From Gammaproteobacteria bacterium (lineage in GTDB: Bacteria > Pseudomonadota > Gammaproteobacteria > Chromatiales > Chromatiaceae), in contig JAGRGP010000067.1 of assembly GCA_020445415.1 (NCBI GenBank), forward strand, positions 1 to 57,930: a stretch of DNA of 57,930 bases. Reading direction: 5' to 3'. The position numbers were made by a program, and so were the translations under genes. Shown piece by piece: positions 9,451 through 17,584 of the stretch; positions within the stretch are counted from its first letter, which is position 1; the number at the start of each line of letters is the position of its first letter. The notes beneath the pieces are model-generated. The model was not told where the DNA came from, ran no database searches, and saw only the letters and a program-made list of their open reading frames with translations.

Positions 9451-9477
9451 ATAATTGTCTAGCAAATTAACAATTAT
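9451..9477. promoter_or_regulatory. Inverted repeat, candidate GntR-family operator between acuI and its regulator
   Basis: ATAATTGT (9451-9458) and ACAATTAT (9470-9477) are perfect 8-bp arms separated by 11 bases. A near-palindrome, AATTGTCTAGCAAATT, lies inside. The element sits in the 145-bp AT-rich gap between the divergent acuI and the GntR-type gene, where an autoregulatory operator would be expected. Binding is inferred from position and symmetry only. Confidence 0.5.
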
Positions 9478-9520
9478 CCCGGACTATGGGATACTCAGCA
9501 CCTAACCCGGGAGAATTGAA

Positions 9521-10273
9521 ATGAACAACATCGGATTTGAACCGGTCAGGCGTCATGATCTTTCCAAACAGATCGCCGACCAAATCCGCCAGGCAATCAT
9601 CGAGGGAACACTGAAGGCTGACGATAGGTTGCCAACGGAAGAAGACCTCGCCCAACGGTTTGATGTCTCCCGCCCTACCATCCGCGAAGCCCTCAAACGG
9701 CTGGCTGCCCAGAACCTGATCCGTACCCGTCGCGGGCCGACCGGCGGGAGCTTTATTACCAATCCGAGCATGTTGGAACTGAGCGACACCCTGACGGGGC
9801 TGACCACGTTACTGGTTGGCATGGAGCGTTTCTCGACCCAGGAAATCAATCAGGCCCGCCAAGAATTGGAACTGATCTGCTGCCGGTTGGCAGCTACTCA
9901 GTGCACCCGGGAAGACCTGTTACAACTCGGACAAGAGTTACAAGTTCAACAGGATCCAGCGCTTTCGCCGGAGGCCTTCTGCGCTTCCGATGTCCGGTTT
10001 CACCGCGCCATCGCCAACGCCACCGGTAATCATATGCTGGCGTTTATCATGCACACGGTGATCGAAGCGCTACAACCCGTGGCCAATATGTTGGCAAGCC
10101 GTTTCCAGGAACGCCAAGTTATTGTCGATCAGCACCAACGGCTATACGAGGCACTGGAACAACGCGATGCCCAGGCCGCCGAGAAAGTGATTATCGAGCA
10201 GATCGCCTACCTGTCGAGCCGTCACGAGCAAGCCCAGGCGCGGCGCGCCGCCCGGGAGGATGGCGACCACTAG
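9521..10273 (+). CDS. GntR family (FadR/FCD subfamily) transcriptional regulator
   Basis: 250 residues. The N-terminal winged helix-turn-helix spans about residues 10-75, with the characteristic LPTEEDLAQRFDVSRPTIRE and a RRGPTGG wing. The C-terminal all-helical FCD ligand domain spans about residues 95-235 and has the usual acidic/His positions (DVRFHRAIANATGN, later DQHQRLYEALEQRD). FCD regulators usually sense small carboxylates or acyl compounds and often repress the adjacent metabolic gene. Here that is acuI, divergently transcribed with an inverted repeat between them. GGGAG lies 8 bases before the ATG. The ligand is unknown; an acyl-CoA or C3 acid is a reasonable guess from context. 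Confidence 0.88.
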   Translation: MNNIGFEPVRRHDLSKQIADQIRQAIIEGTLKADDRLPTEEDLAQRFDVSRPTIREALKRLAAQNLIRTRRGPTGGSFITNPSMLELSDTLTGLTTLLVGMERFSTQEINQARQELELICCRLAATQCTREDLLQLGQELQVQQDPALSPEAFCASDVRFHRAIANATGNHMLAFIMHTVIEALQPVANMLASRFQERQVIVDQHQRLYEALEQRDAQAAEKVIIEQIAYLSSRHEQAQARRAAREDGDH

Positions 10274-10385
10274 TTAGGGAGACTTCCCGGCCCGGTGATC
10301 GGGGATGGTCTCGGCAAACGGCACTGTTTAATCCGAGATCTTCCGGAGAAACGCTTGCCCGCTACAGCGGCAGATTCGAAAACCT

Positions 10386-10700
10386 TCAGTGGCCGCTTAT
10401 CTTGGCGTGCAGCGGTTTGGTTTGCTCGAACGCGGCAAGTTGCTCGGGAGTTGCTTCTCGCTGATACAGCGCCTTCCACTCCCCGTAAGGCATGCCATAG
10501 ATTGCTTCTAGCGCCTGCTCCTTGGATAGTTCCACCCCATTCTCATCGGCGGCGGCCTGGTACCACTTAGAAAGGCAATTACGGCAAAACCCCGCCAGGT
10601 TCATAATATCGATATTTTGTACATCGTTGCGCTGCCGAAGGTGCTGCACCAGGCCACGAAAGGCGGCTGCCTCCAATTTGATTCGGGTCGATTCGTCCAT
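10386..10700 (-). CDS. DUF1244 family protein
   Basis: 104 residues. The sequence carries the DUF1244 signature NLAGFCRNCLSKWY with its two conserved cysteines, followed by an EAIYGMPYGEWK motif. The family is small, widespread in Proteobacteria and of unknown biochemical function; the CxxC-like pair suggests metal or redox chemistry. ATG 10700 is preferred over 10712 because GGAG lies six bases before it. It is transcribed away from the thioesterase gene across a 270-bp gap in which no further gene is seen. Confidence 0.88.
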   Translation of the reverse strand: MDESTRIKLEAAAFRGLVQHLRQRNDVQNIDIMNLAGFCRNCLSKWYQAAADENGVELSKEQALEAIYGMPYGEWKALYQREATPEQLAAFEQTKPLHAKISGH

Positions 10701-10966
10701 CGCAAGCTCCATCGGTTGTTTGCTGCAGGATAATGCCCGAAAGCACCGCTTAAAAGCTACCCTGTTTCCTGGCCTGGATTAGCGAAGGATCTGCTCGCCA
10801 AGCGCGACTCCTGCCATCATAGCTGCCATACCCGGATAGCGAGACCCTCCGCAGAATTGGGAAAGAACCCCTGCCGAGGGGACGGCACCTCCGGTCATAC
10901 TGGCCCGTCGGACTCTAGTTACAGTAGAATTTGCGCAGACCAGCCTCCGGATATCAATCCAGTTCT

Positions 10967-11488
10967 ATGAAACGAACCCTCACCAACCCGCTCCATCGGT
11001 TTACCGCTCGCGTACGACAGGACTGGCTGGACTACAACGGACACATGAATGTGGCTTACTACACGCAGGTATTCGATCAAGCGGGCGATTCGTGGGTTAC
11101 CGCCGCCGGCATGGGCGAAGCCTACACCCGGGAGACGGGCAATTCCTGGATGATTCTGGAGACCCATACGACCTTCCAACACGAAGCGGTAGCGGAAGAT
11201 CTGTTGGTGGTGTCTTCGCAAATTCTGGCGCTGGATAACAAACGGGTCCACCTGTTTCAAATCATGGAGAATGACGAGGGACAGCGGTTGTCCAGCAATG
11301 AAGAGATTATCCTGCATGTCGATCTGCGACAACGCCGGGCCACCCCGTTTCCTCCGCAAGTTATGAACCGGCTACGCATCCTCTATCAGCAACAGGCTGA
11401 ACAGGAATGGCCTCCCGAGGCCGGCAGGTCAGTGGCGATGGGTGCCCGGCGACCGGTGAAGCGGCCCGCCGGTGGAGATACCGATTAG
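10967..11488 (+). CDS. Hotdog-fold acyl-CoA thioesterase (betainyl-CoA thioesterase-like)
   Basis: 173 residues. 4HBT-type single hotdog domain: the DYNGHMNVAYY motif early in the protein contains the conserved Asp and Asn, followed by ETHTTFQHEA and DNKRVHLFQIM strands. This pattern is close to carnitine/betaine-operon thioesterases that release free acids from CoA thioesters. The start at ATG 10967 (MKRTLTNPLHRFT) is chosen because the twelve residues upstream of it do not align with the fold. No carnitine genes are adjacent, so the substrate is open. A DMT-type transporter follows 93 bases downstream on the same strand. Confidence 0.8.
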   Translation: MKRTLTNPLHRFTARVRQDWLDYNGHMNVAYYTQVFDQAGDSWVTAAGMGEAYTRETGNSWMILETHTTFQHEAVAEDLLVVSSQILALDNKRVHLFQIMENDEGQRLSSNEEIILHVDLRQRRATPFPPQVMNRLRILYQQQAEQEWPPEAGRSVAMGARRPVKRPAGGDTD

Positions 11489-11581
11489 CCGGATCCTAAT
11501 CATTCTCGCTACCAGCCGATTCATGCCTAAACGGCAGTCCAGACAGATTGCTTGGCCACCTGTTGCTAGCCGCCTTACCGG

Positions 11582-12448
11582 ATGAATCCTCAGCTAATCA
11601 ACTGGCTGCTGTTGATGTGCCTGGTGCTCCTTTGGGGTACCTCGTTCATGTTCACGGCCATAGCCGTGGACACCTTCAGCCCGCTTGGTATCGTGGCGGT
11701 CCGGGTCGCCCTTGGAGCGGTGGTGCTGACCCTCGCCGCGATAGCCAAGGGCATCAGGATTCCGCTCCAACCCGGTGCATGGGCGGCGTTCTTTTTGCTG
11801 GGTGCGGTGGGAAATCTACTCCCTTTCTACCTCATTACTTGGGGCCAGCAGACCATAGACTCCGGAATGACCGGGGTGATCATGGCGGTAATGCCCCTCA
11901 TCACCATGTTGCTGGCCCACTACCATATCCCGGGCGAAGACTTAAACCGGTATAAACTGGGCGGCTTCGCGCTTGGCATGACTGGCATCGTGTTGTTGCT
12001 GGGGCCCGTACTGAACGACGGCACCCGCGAGATGCTAAGCGCCATTGCCGTGTTCGTAGCCGCTTGCAGCTATGCCGTCAATACAATCCTGGTACGCTTG
12101 CTCCCCCGCCACCACCCGCTGGCGGCCGGGGCGGGAATGTTGATTGCCTCCAGCATCATTGCGGTTCCCACGTGGCTGAATCAATCGTTCCCGCCCACCG
12201 TCGTAACCACCCAATCTGTAGCCGTGCTGGTTTGGCTGGGAGTCGGACCCACGGGGATCGCTACCCTCATCTACTTCACAGTGATAGCGCGGGCGGGCCC
12301 GACCTTTCTCTCGACCATCAACTACCTGATACCGGCGGTTGCCTACTTCACCGGTGCATGGCTGTTATCCGAGCCGGTCAGCACCCATAGCCTGGTGGCA
12401 CTTTGCATCATCCTTTGTGGTATCGGATTGACCCGCTACCGCGCCTGA
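11582..12448 (+). CDS. EamA/DMT-family permease
   Basis: 288 residues with about ten hydrophobic helices arranged as two EamA repeats. The first begins LMCLVLLWGTSFMFTAIAV (typical WG-x-x-F motif); the second is marked by AACSYAVNTILVR. Family members export or import amino acids, nucleotides or other small metabolites across the inner membrane. The substrate cannot be read from sequence. The ribosome site is weak. It is convergent with the LysM gene, leaving only nine bases between stops. Confidence 0.85.
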   Translation: MNPQLINWLLLMCLVLLWGTSFMFTAIAVDTFSPLGIVAVRVALGAVVLTLAAIAKGIRIPLQPGAWAAFFLLGAVGNLLPFYLITWGQQTIDSGMTGVIMAVMPLITMLLAHYHIPGEDLNRYKLGGFALGMTGIVLLLGPVLNDGTREMLSAIAVFVAACSYAVNTILVRLLPRHHPLAAGAGMLIASSIIAVPTWLNQSFPPTVVTTQSVAVLVWLGVGPTGIATLIYFTVIARAGPTFLSTINYLIPAVAYFTGAWLLSEPVSTHSLVALCIILCGIGLTRYRA

Positions 12449-12457
12449 CGGTACGCG

Positions 12458-12892
12458 CTATCCTTTTGGAATACGGATCTTCTGACCCGGAAAGATCAGA
12501 TCGGGGTCCTTAATTACCTCACGGTTCGCCTCGAAAATCTTGGTGTACTCCGCACCATTGCCCAAGTGCTTCTTAGCGATAGCCCAGAGTGTGTCACCCT
12601 TCTCGATGACGTAGTATTCAACCTCCCCGGCGGTCGCTTCCTCCACCTCAAGCTCATCTGCTTGAACCTCCTTGATACCCAGCACGTTACCTGCCATAAG
12701 CACGATCTTTTCAAATGCGGACTGATCCTTAGCCTTGCCTGAAACCTTCGCTACGCCGTCTTCTACCTTGACCTCCAGACCATCCACACCCGGGTTGTCC
12801 TCCGTGATGTGCTCTTGAATCTTTTCTGCCGGATCGTCGTCATCGCCAAACAGCTTCCTGCCTAAATTCGCGGCAAAATCGAATAAACCCAT
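12458..12892 (-). CDS. kbp: BON + LysM domain protein, Kbp/YgaU-like
   Basis: 144 residues, close to the 149 of E. coli YgaU (Kbp). An N-terminal MGLFDFAANLGRKLF segment leads into a BON domain (about residues 25-75, VEDGVAKVSGKAKDQSAFEK). A C-terminal LysM domain follows (about residues 92-142, VIEKGDTLWAIAKKHLGN ending LIFPGQKIRIP). E. coli Kbp is a cytoplasmic potassium-binding protein needed for growth at high K+. No signal peptide is visible, consistent with the cytoplasmic family. AGAGGACATTGCG precedes the ATG. Confidence 0.88.
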   Translation of the reverse strand: MGLFDFAANLGRKLFGDDDDPAEKIQEHITEDNPGVDGLEVKVEDGVAKVSGKAKDQSAFEKIVLMAGNVLGIKEVQADELEVEEATAGEVEYYVIEKGDTLWAIAKKHLGNGAEYTKIFEANREVIKDPDLIFPGQKIRIPKG

Positions 12893-13011
12893 CGCAATGT
12901 CCTCTCTTGATTAAATAACGTCGACCGAAAGTTTCGGTCATCCCGGCCTGGACCTCTCCAAACTCCGCTCTGCTGCCCGCATGACGCCAACTAGACGCCG
13001 AACGAGGCAAT

Positions 13012-13353
13012 TCAGCCTCCTTTCTGCGTTCCCTCGGCCGTTGCCTCCGTCTTCTGGGGATCCTTCATAAAGGCATCCTTAGCGGCTTTGATTCTGGCCT
13101 TCAGATCGCCAACATCCGCCTCCTGAGTTGGCAGGTTAGGGTCTTCTTTAGGCGTCTCCTCGATCCGGTTGGCGTTCATGTCGCGCCATTTCTCGCCCAC
13201 TTCCGATGTCTTGGCGGAAACCACCTCGCCCACCTCTTTCGCCGCCTGCTTGGCATGGCTAGCGGCCTGTTCGAGCTTTGCTTTTGATTCTTCATCCATG
13301 CTGCATGCCGCTACCGACAACGCCATGCAGACTGCGAGATACCTCTTCTTCAT
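13012..13353 (-). CDS. Small putative lipoprotein, helical
   Basis: 113 residues. A basic start (MKKRYLAV) and hydrophobic core end in LSVAAC, a plausible lipobox with Cys17 as the acylated residue. The mature part is charged and helical (EQAASHAKQAAKEVGEVVSAK, an amphipathic repeat) and ends in a flexible tail. No family is recognised. ATG 13353 is chosen because AGGAGACGGG stands just upstream. It is divergent from cytochrome c'. A role in the periplasm or outer membrane is all that can be said. Confidence 0.65.
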   Translation of the reverse strand: MKKRYLAVCMALSVAACSMDEESKAKLEQAASHAKQAAKEVGEVVSAKTSEVGEKWRDMNANRIEETPKEDPNLPTQEADVGDLKARIKAAKDAFMKDPQKTEATAEGTQKGG

Positions 13354-13516
13354 AACTGCTACCCGTCTCCTGTTGTGACCGGCAAAGTATAACCTCATCA
13401 GCGTGAAAGGGAACACACAGTAACGGCACTTGACGGAAGATCGCTGGATCTCGCGAGTCCACCAAAACGGTGCTACGCTTTAACCGGTTGCAGCCAACTT
13501 AGGAGAAAGCACTTAC

Positions 13517-13981
13517 ATGAACAGGATTTCCATCATCACCGCCGCGTTGCTAGTGGCGGGTCTTGGCGCCGGAAGCGCATCGACCTGGGCGACCGAAAGG
13601 CCCGGGCACGCCGCGTTCGAGTATCGCGAGTCGATCATGACCGTGTTCAAATGGTACCTTGGGCCCATGGCCGGCATGGCAAAGGGAAAAATCCCATACG
13701 ATCAAGCCAGTTTCCAACACAATGCCAAAGAACTGGCCAAGGCCGCGAGTCTCGATGTACTGTCGGGATTTCCCGAAGGGTCGATCGACGAAGACTCGGA
13801 AGCCAAGCCGGAAATATGGCAAAACTGGAAAAAATTCGAGGACAAACTGGAGGCGCTCAGAACCGAGTCGGCCAAGCTTGCGGAGATTGCCGCAGGTGGT
13901 GATCAGCAGGCCACCGTCGAGCAATTCAAACGTACCGCCGGTACTTGCGGCGGTTGCCATGACGACTTCCGCGAAGACTAA
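13517..13981 (+). CDS. Cytochrome c' (class II c-type cytochrome)
   Basis: 154 residues. A signal peptide (about residues 1-25, ending ASTWA) precedes a four-helix domain whose heme-attachment site lies near the C-terminus (CGGCHDDF). This is the order that defines class II cytochromes: R-x-x-x-x-C-x-x-C-H-x-x-F. It would be periplasmic and bind a high-spin heme; known relatives bind NO or CO, and in C1 and sulfur bacteria they are often linked to nitrogen-oxide tolerance. AGGAG lies ten bases before the ATG. No partner dehydrogenase is adjacent. Confidence 0.92.
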   Translation: MNRISIITAALLVAGLGAGSASTWATERPGHAAFEYRESIMTVFKWYLGPMAGMAKGKIPYDQASFQHNAKELAKAASLDVLSGFPEGSIDEDSEAKPEIWQNWKKFEDKLEALRTESAKLAEIAAGGDQQATVEQFKRTAGTCGGCHDDFRED

Positions 13982-13988
13982 CTAACGC

Positions 13989-14029
13989 TCCTCCGGCACC
14001 ACAGGCCCCGCTTGCCGGGTGCCGGAGGA
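13989..14029 (+). terminator. Strong hairpin after cytochrome c' (no T tract)
   Basis: TCCTCCGGCACC (13989-14000) pairs perfectly with GGTGCCGGAGGA (14018-14029) over 12 bp around a 17-base loop, starting nine bases after the cytochrome c' stop. No T run follows, so it may stabilise the mRNA 3' end or act as a weak terminator. Confidence 0.6.
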
Positions 14030-14198
14030 CGCCTCCCTCCTCGGCAGCCACGACGCTGACCAATCCCGCAGCTCAACCGCAGTATCACTCTACACCGACC
14101 GCAGCAGCCGTGCTTGGGTGACGCTTCGCCTAGCACAGGGGGATGGCGTATACTCATGGCTTAACTGATTACCGATCATCGGTATTCCGCGAGATGAT

Positions 14199-14378
14199 AT
14201 GGCACCAAGCGACCATCCAACTTCCACCACACCTTCCACGGCTTCCCGGTTCGTCAAGCGGGGGCTTGGCGTGGTGATCTTATTCTCGACCATTGGCTTG
14301 ACTACCTGCCAAGCACTCATTGGAAGTGTCTGGGCACATTCCCCCTCCGCTTCGTCGATTTCTCAGGAACGCCCCTGA
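14199..14378 (+). CDS. Small membrane protein (59 aa) at the head of the XpaC-TelA operon
   Basis: 59 codons: a polar Ser/Thr/Pro-rich start (MAPSDHPTSTTPSTASRF), a basic KRG, one hydrophobic stretch of about 20 residues (LGVVILFSTIGLTTC) and a short polar tail. It ends at TGA 14376-14378, two bases before the ATG of the XpaC-like gene, so the two would be translationally coupled. An alternative ATG at 14194 is out of frame. No homologue is recognised. Support comes from the membrane segment and the coupling; the ribosome site is poor, so it could be a leader reading frame. Confidence 0.45.
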   Translation: MAPSDHPTSTTPSTASRFVKRGLGVVILFSTIGLTTCQALIGSVWAHSPSASSISQERP

Positions 14379-14380
14379 AC

Positions 14381-15217
14381 ATGGCACAACGTTTTCAAGT
14401 GAATAGATTCAGTGACTGGACGGGTGGTGGCTGGTTGCTCTATGTCCTGCCGCTACCCTTGATCCCCACCCTATTCATTTCCATGTTGAAGAGTTCCTTC
14501 ACCCAGTCCCTGGCGGTACTGGTGGCAATCATCCTGTTCACCACGGGTGCGGTAGCCACGCGCCGTGGCTTGGCGGCCGAACAGGACTACCACCGGCGTA
14601 AGGTAGCCAGCGCACCGCGGATCCCATTGAAGCTTCTGGGTTCCCTCCTAGTCGGTGCCGGGGTATGGGGAACCGGATATTTTCTAGCCTACCAGGGGCT
14701 GCTGTTTTCTCTGTTCACGAGCCTACTCGCCTGGGTCGGTTTCCTGCTCACCTATGGGTTGGACCCGATGACCGACAAGGGAGTTCAGCATATCGGTACC
14801 GGATACACCACCGACGAGGTGCTGGCGGCCATCCGGGAGGCTGAGCAAAAGATCGCCGGTATTCGAAAGGCAGCAGGCGCGTTGCAGAACCTTGAGTTGC
14901 GGGGCCGGTTGCGGCGAATCGGCGACTCAGCCCAGAAAGTAGTGTCGCTTATCGAGGAGAATCCCCAGGACCTTAGGCGGGCGCGAAAATTTCTCAATGT
15001 CTACCTCGACGGCGCCCGTAAGGTCGCCGAGGGCTACGCTCAGACTCATTTAAAGACTCAGTCCCAGGAGTTGGAATCCAACTTCCGCAATGTGTTGGTC
15101 ACCATCGAAGAAGTGTTCGGAGAGCAGTACCAGAAACTCCTGGACAATGATGTGCTCGATCTTGATGTCCAGATCGAAGTACTCTCGACACGGCTGAAAA
15201 ACGAGGGTGTCGCCTAG
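14381..15217 (+). CDS. XpaC-like protein (5-bromo-4-chloroindolyl phosphate hydrolysis family)
   Basis: 278 residues. Two pairs of hydrophobic helices lie between about residues 18-55 and 85-125 (GGWLLYVLPLPLIPTLF, LVAIILFTTGAVA, LGSLLVGAGVWGTGYFLAY). A cytoplasmic helical domain follows, with motifs of the XpaC family (GYTTDEVLAAIREAEQKIAGIRKA, FLNVYLDGARKVAEGYA). XpaC proteins are typically encoded next to TelA, as here (41-base gap). Function is unknown; the family name comes from an indirect phosphatase phenotype in Bacillus. A membrane-anchored adaptor for TelA is the likely role. Confidence 0.82.
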   Translation: MAQRFQVNRFSDWTGGGWLLYVLPLPLIPTLFISMLKSSFTQSLAVLVAIILFTTGAVATRRGLAAEQDYHRRKVASAPRIPLKLLGSLLVGAGVWGTGYFLAYQGLLFSLFTSLLAWVGFLLTYGLDPMTDKGVQHIGTGYTTDEVLAAIREAEQKIAGIRKAAGALQNLELRGRLRRIGDSAQKVVSLIEENPQDLRRARKFLNVYLDGARKVAEGYAQTHLKTQSQELESNFRNVLVTIEEVFGEQYQKLLDNDVLDLDVQIEVLSTRLKNEGVA

Positions 15218-15257
15218 CGGCACGAGCTGCAGATCAAAGGAACCCAAGGAGATTTCC

Positions 15258-16448
15258 ATGACCACCAACGAGTCAAAGCCATCCGATAAGACGGAGGTTT
15301 CCGCGGACGTAGAAAGCGCGACCCGGCTGTTCGAAGCGACTGCCGGACTGCCGGAACTCCGCAATGAATTGATCCACTACGAAGACGCCCCGTCAGCGGA
15401 AAAATCCCAGATAGAATCCCTCCTCGACGAGATCGAAATCGGGGACAGCAACTCTATCATCTTCTTTGGCACCAAGGCACAGGAACAACTGACCACCGTC
15501 TCCGAGCAGATGCTGGAGGGGGTACGCAACAAAGATCTGGGGGTGGCTGGGGGAGTACTCAACGAGATGGTGGCGACGTTGCGGGGATTTGACATCGATG
15601 ACCTGAATCCCAATAAGAAACCCGGTTTTTTTGCCCGCTTGTTCGGCAGTGCCAAACCCCTGGCTAAAATACTCCAGCAGTACGAAACGGTTCAGCGTCA
15701 AATCGACAGTATCACCGACAAACTGGACACCCATAAAACCAAGCTGCTCACCGACATCACCTCGCTCGACCGGCTTTACAAGGCTAACCTGGACTATTTT
15801 CATGACCTCGAGTTGTATATCGCCGCGGGCGAGGAAAAGCTACGGCGCATCGATCAGGATGTAATCCCGGCCATGGAGGCCGAAGCAAAAACGGAAAACG
15901 ACGTCCTGAAATCCCAGGCATTGCGGGATCTTCGATCCAGCCGGGATGACCTGGAACGCCGGGTGCATGACCTGCATCTCACCCGCCAGGTCTCCATGCA
16001 GAGTCTGCCCAGTATCCGCCTTGTCCAGGAAAACGACAAAGGCCTGGTCACCAAGATCAATTCCACAATGGCCAACACGGTGCCTTTGTGGCGCCAGCAA
16101 TTAGCGACGGCGGTGGCGATCTTCCGCTCCGGAGACGCCGCCAAGACCGTCAAGGCGGCTACCGACCTAACCAACGACTTGCTGGAATCAAACGCCGAAA
16201 CGCTCAAGGTAGCCAATGCCGAGACTCGCCGGCAACTGGAACGTGGTGTGTTTGACATCGAATCGGTAAAGAAGGCCAACCAACTGCTGATCGAGACCAT
16301 CGAAGAGAGCCTGCAAATCGCGGACGAAGGCAAGCAGCGGCGTGCCGCTGCGATGCAACAGATGGAGATCATGGAAAATGAGTTGAAGAAGACCTTGGAG
16401 TCGGCTACCGCCCGCGCCAAGTCTCCCACCACGACCGGAAAGGGCTGA
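15258..16448 (+). CDS. telA: TelA-family toxic anion resistance protein
   Basis: 396 residues, mostly long coiled helices. The sequence has the TelA hallmarks: NSIIFFGTKAQEQLTTVSEQML near residue 70, the KPGFFARLFG-type motif near 118, RIDQDVIPAMEAEAK, and the C-terminal SVKKANQLLIETIEESLQIADEGKQRR. TelA proteins were linked to tellurite and cell-envelope stress resistance; the mechanism is unknown. ATG 15258 has AAGGAGATTTCC directly upstream; the longer frame from 15207 overlaps the previous gene and does not match the family. It lies between the XpaC-like and SPFH genes with gaps of 41 and 3 bases. Confidence 0.9.
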   Translation: MTTNESKPSDKTEVSADVESATRLFEATAGLPELRNELIHYEDAPSAEKSQIESLLDEIEIGDSNSIIFFGTKAQEQLTTVSEQMLEGVRNKDLGVAGGVLNEMVATLRGFDIDDLNPNKKPGFFARLFGSAKPLAKILQQYETVQRQIDSITDKLDTHKTKLLTDITSLDRLYKANLDYFHDLELYIAAGEEKLRRIDQDVIPAMEAEAKTENDVLKSQALRDLRSSRDDLERRVHDLHLTRQVSMQSLPSIRLVQENDKGLVTKINSTMANTVPLWRQQLATAVAIFRSGDAAKTVKAATDLTNDLLESNAETLKVANAETRRQLERGVFDIESVKKANQLLIETIEESLQIADEGKQRRAAAMQQMEIMENELKKTLESATARAKSPTTTGKG

Positions 16449-16451
16449 TCC

Positions 16452-17546
16452 ATGGGCTTCTGGGACAAGATTTTCGGCGAGTTCGTCGATGTCATCGAAT
16501 GGACCGATAACAGCAGTGACACCATGGTCTACCGATTTGAGCGTTATGGCAACGAGATCAAGTACGGCGCCATGCTCACGGTACGGGAGTCTCAACAGGC
16601 CGTGTTCGTCAACGAAGGCGTTATTGCCGACCAGTTCCCGCCGGGGCTTTACAAGCTGGAAACCAATAACCTACCGATTATCACCTCGCTTCAGGGTTGG
16701 CCGCACGGTTTCGAAAGTCCCTTCAAGGCCGAGGTTTATTTTTTCAATACTCGCAGGTTTACTGACCTCAAATGGGGCACCAAGAATCCGCTGATGCTGC
16801 GTGATCGGGAGTTTGGCCCGGTCCGGCTGCGTGCCTTCGGCACTTATGCGATGCGTGTCGTCGACCCGGTGGCGTTGCTCAAAGAGGTGGTTGGGACCAG
16901 TGGTCAATTCTCCACCGGAGAGATAACCAATCAGCTGCGTAATCTGATTGTCTCCCGGTTTGCCTCCATACTCGGGGAATCGGCGATCCCGATACTCGAC
17001 CTGGCAGCCAATTATGACGATCTCAGCACCTTTGTCAGCAACCGGATTCAACCCGAATTCAAGACCTATGGCCTCGAGATCACTAAGTTGCTGGTGGAGA
17101 ACATCTCGCTGCCCCCCGCCGTCGAAGAGGCCCTCGATAAGCGTACCAGTATGGGGGTGATCGGAAATCTGCGGGACTATGCGGCCTATCAGGCAGCGGA
17201 GTCAATGCGCTCAGCGGCAGAGAATCCAGGCGGTGGCGCCGCCACCGGGATGGGATTCGGCATCGGTATCGCGATGGCAAACCGGATGGGAGAGGCATTT
17301 TCGGGTGCCGATTCCCCGGCACAGCCACCACCAATACCCTCGGAAAAAGTGTTTTATGTCGCAGTAGGCGATCATCAAACGGGTCCCTTTGGCCTACAAG
17401 AGGTGGAGAACAGGATCCACGCCGGCGATCTGACCAGAGACTCATTGGTATGGACGCAAGGCATGACGGACTGGCGGCCCGCCATGGAAGTAGCGGAACT
17501 GAATAACCGCTTTGCGGATGTTCCTCCTCCGCTTCCCAAGCGTTGA
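16452..17546 (+). CDS. SPFH-domain protein (YdjI-like) with C-terminal GYF_2-type domain
   Basis: 364 residues. The N-terminal 250 residues match the virion-core/YdjI group of SPFH proteins: MGFWDKIFGEFVDVIEW, REGQ-type VRESQQAVFVNEG, FNTRRFTDLKWGT, and FKTYGLEITKLLVENISLP. A Gly-rich linker with GMGFGIG leads to a GYF_2-like module at about 300-350 (FYVAVGDHQTGPFGLQEVE, LVWTQGMTDWRPA). SPFH proteins scaffold membrane microdomains. In Bacillus, YdjI is recruited to stressed membrane by YdjG/YdjH, and a zinc-ribbon membrane protein follows here too. Three bases separate it from telA. Confidence 0.87.
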   Translation: MGFWDKIFGEFVDVIEWTDNSSDTMVYRFERYGNEIKYGAMLTVRESQQAVFVNEGVIADQFPPGLYKLETNNLPIITSLQGWPHGFESPFKAEVYFFNTRRFTDLKWGTKNPLMLRDREFGPVRLRAFGTYAMRVVDPVALLKEVVGTSGQFSTGEITNQLRNLIVSRFASILGESAIPILDLAANYDDLSTFVSNRIQPEFKTYGLEITKLLVENISLPPAVEEALDKRTSMGVIGNLRDYAAYQAAESMRSAAENPGGGAATGMGFGIGIAMANRMGEAFSGADSPAQPPPIPSEKVFYVAVGDHQTGPFGLQEVENRIHAGDLTRDSLVWTQGMTDWRPAMEVAELNNRFADVPPPLPKR

Positions 17547-17584
17547 GCCCCAGGTTGAAACTCCGGTAGCTTCGCCGTATCGCC

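Noticed and set aside
14090-14320. Minus-strand frame overlapping the small membrane protein
   Set aside because: Opposite to the operon direction and without a family; the plus-strand frame couples to XpaC and has a membrane segment.
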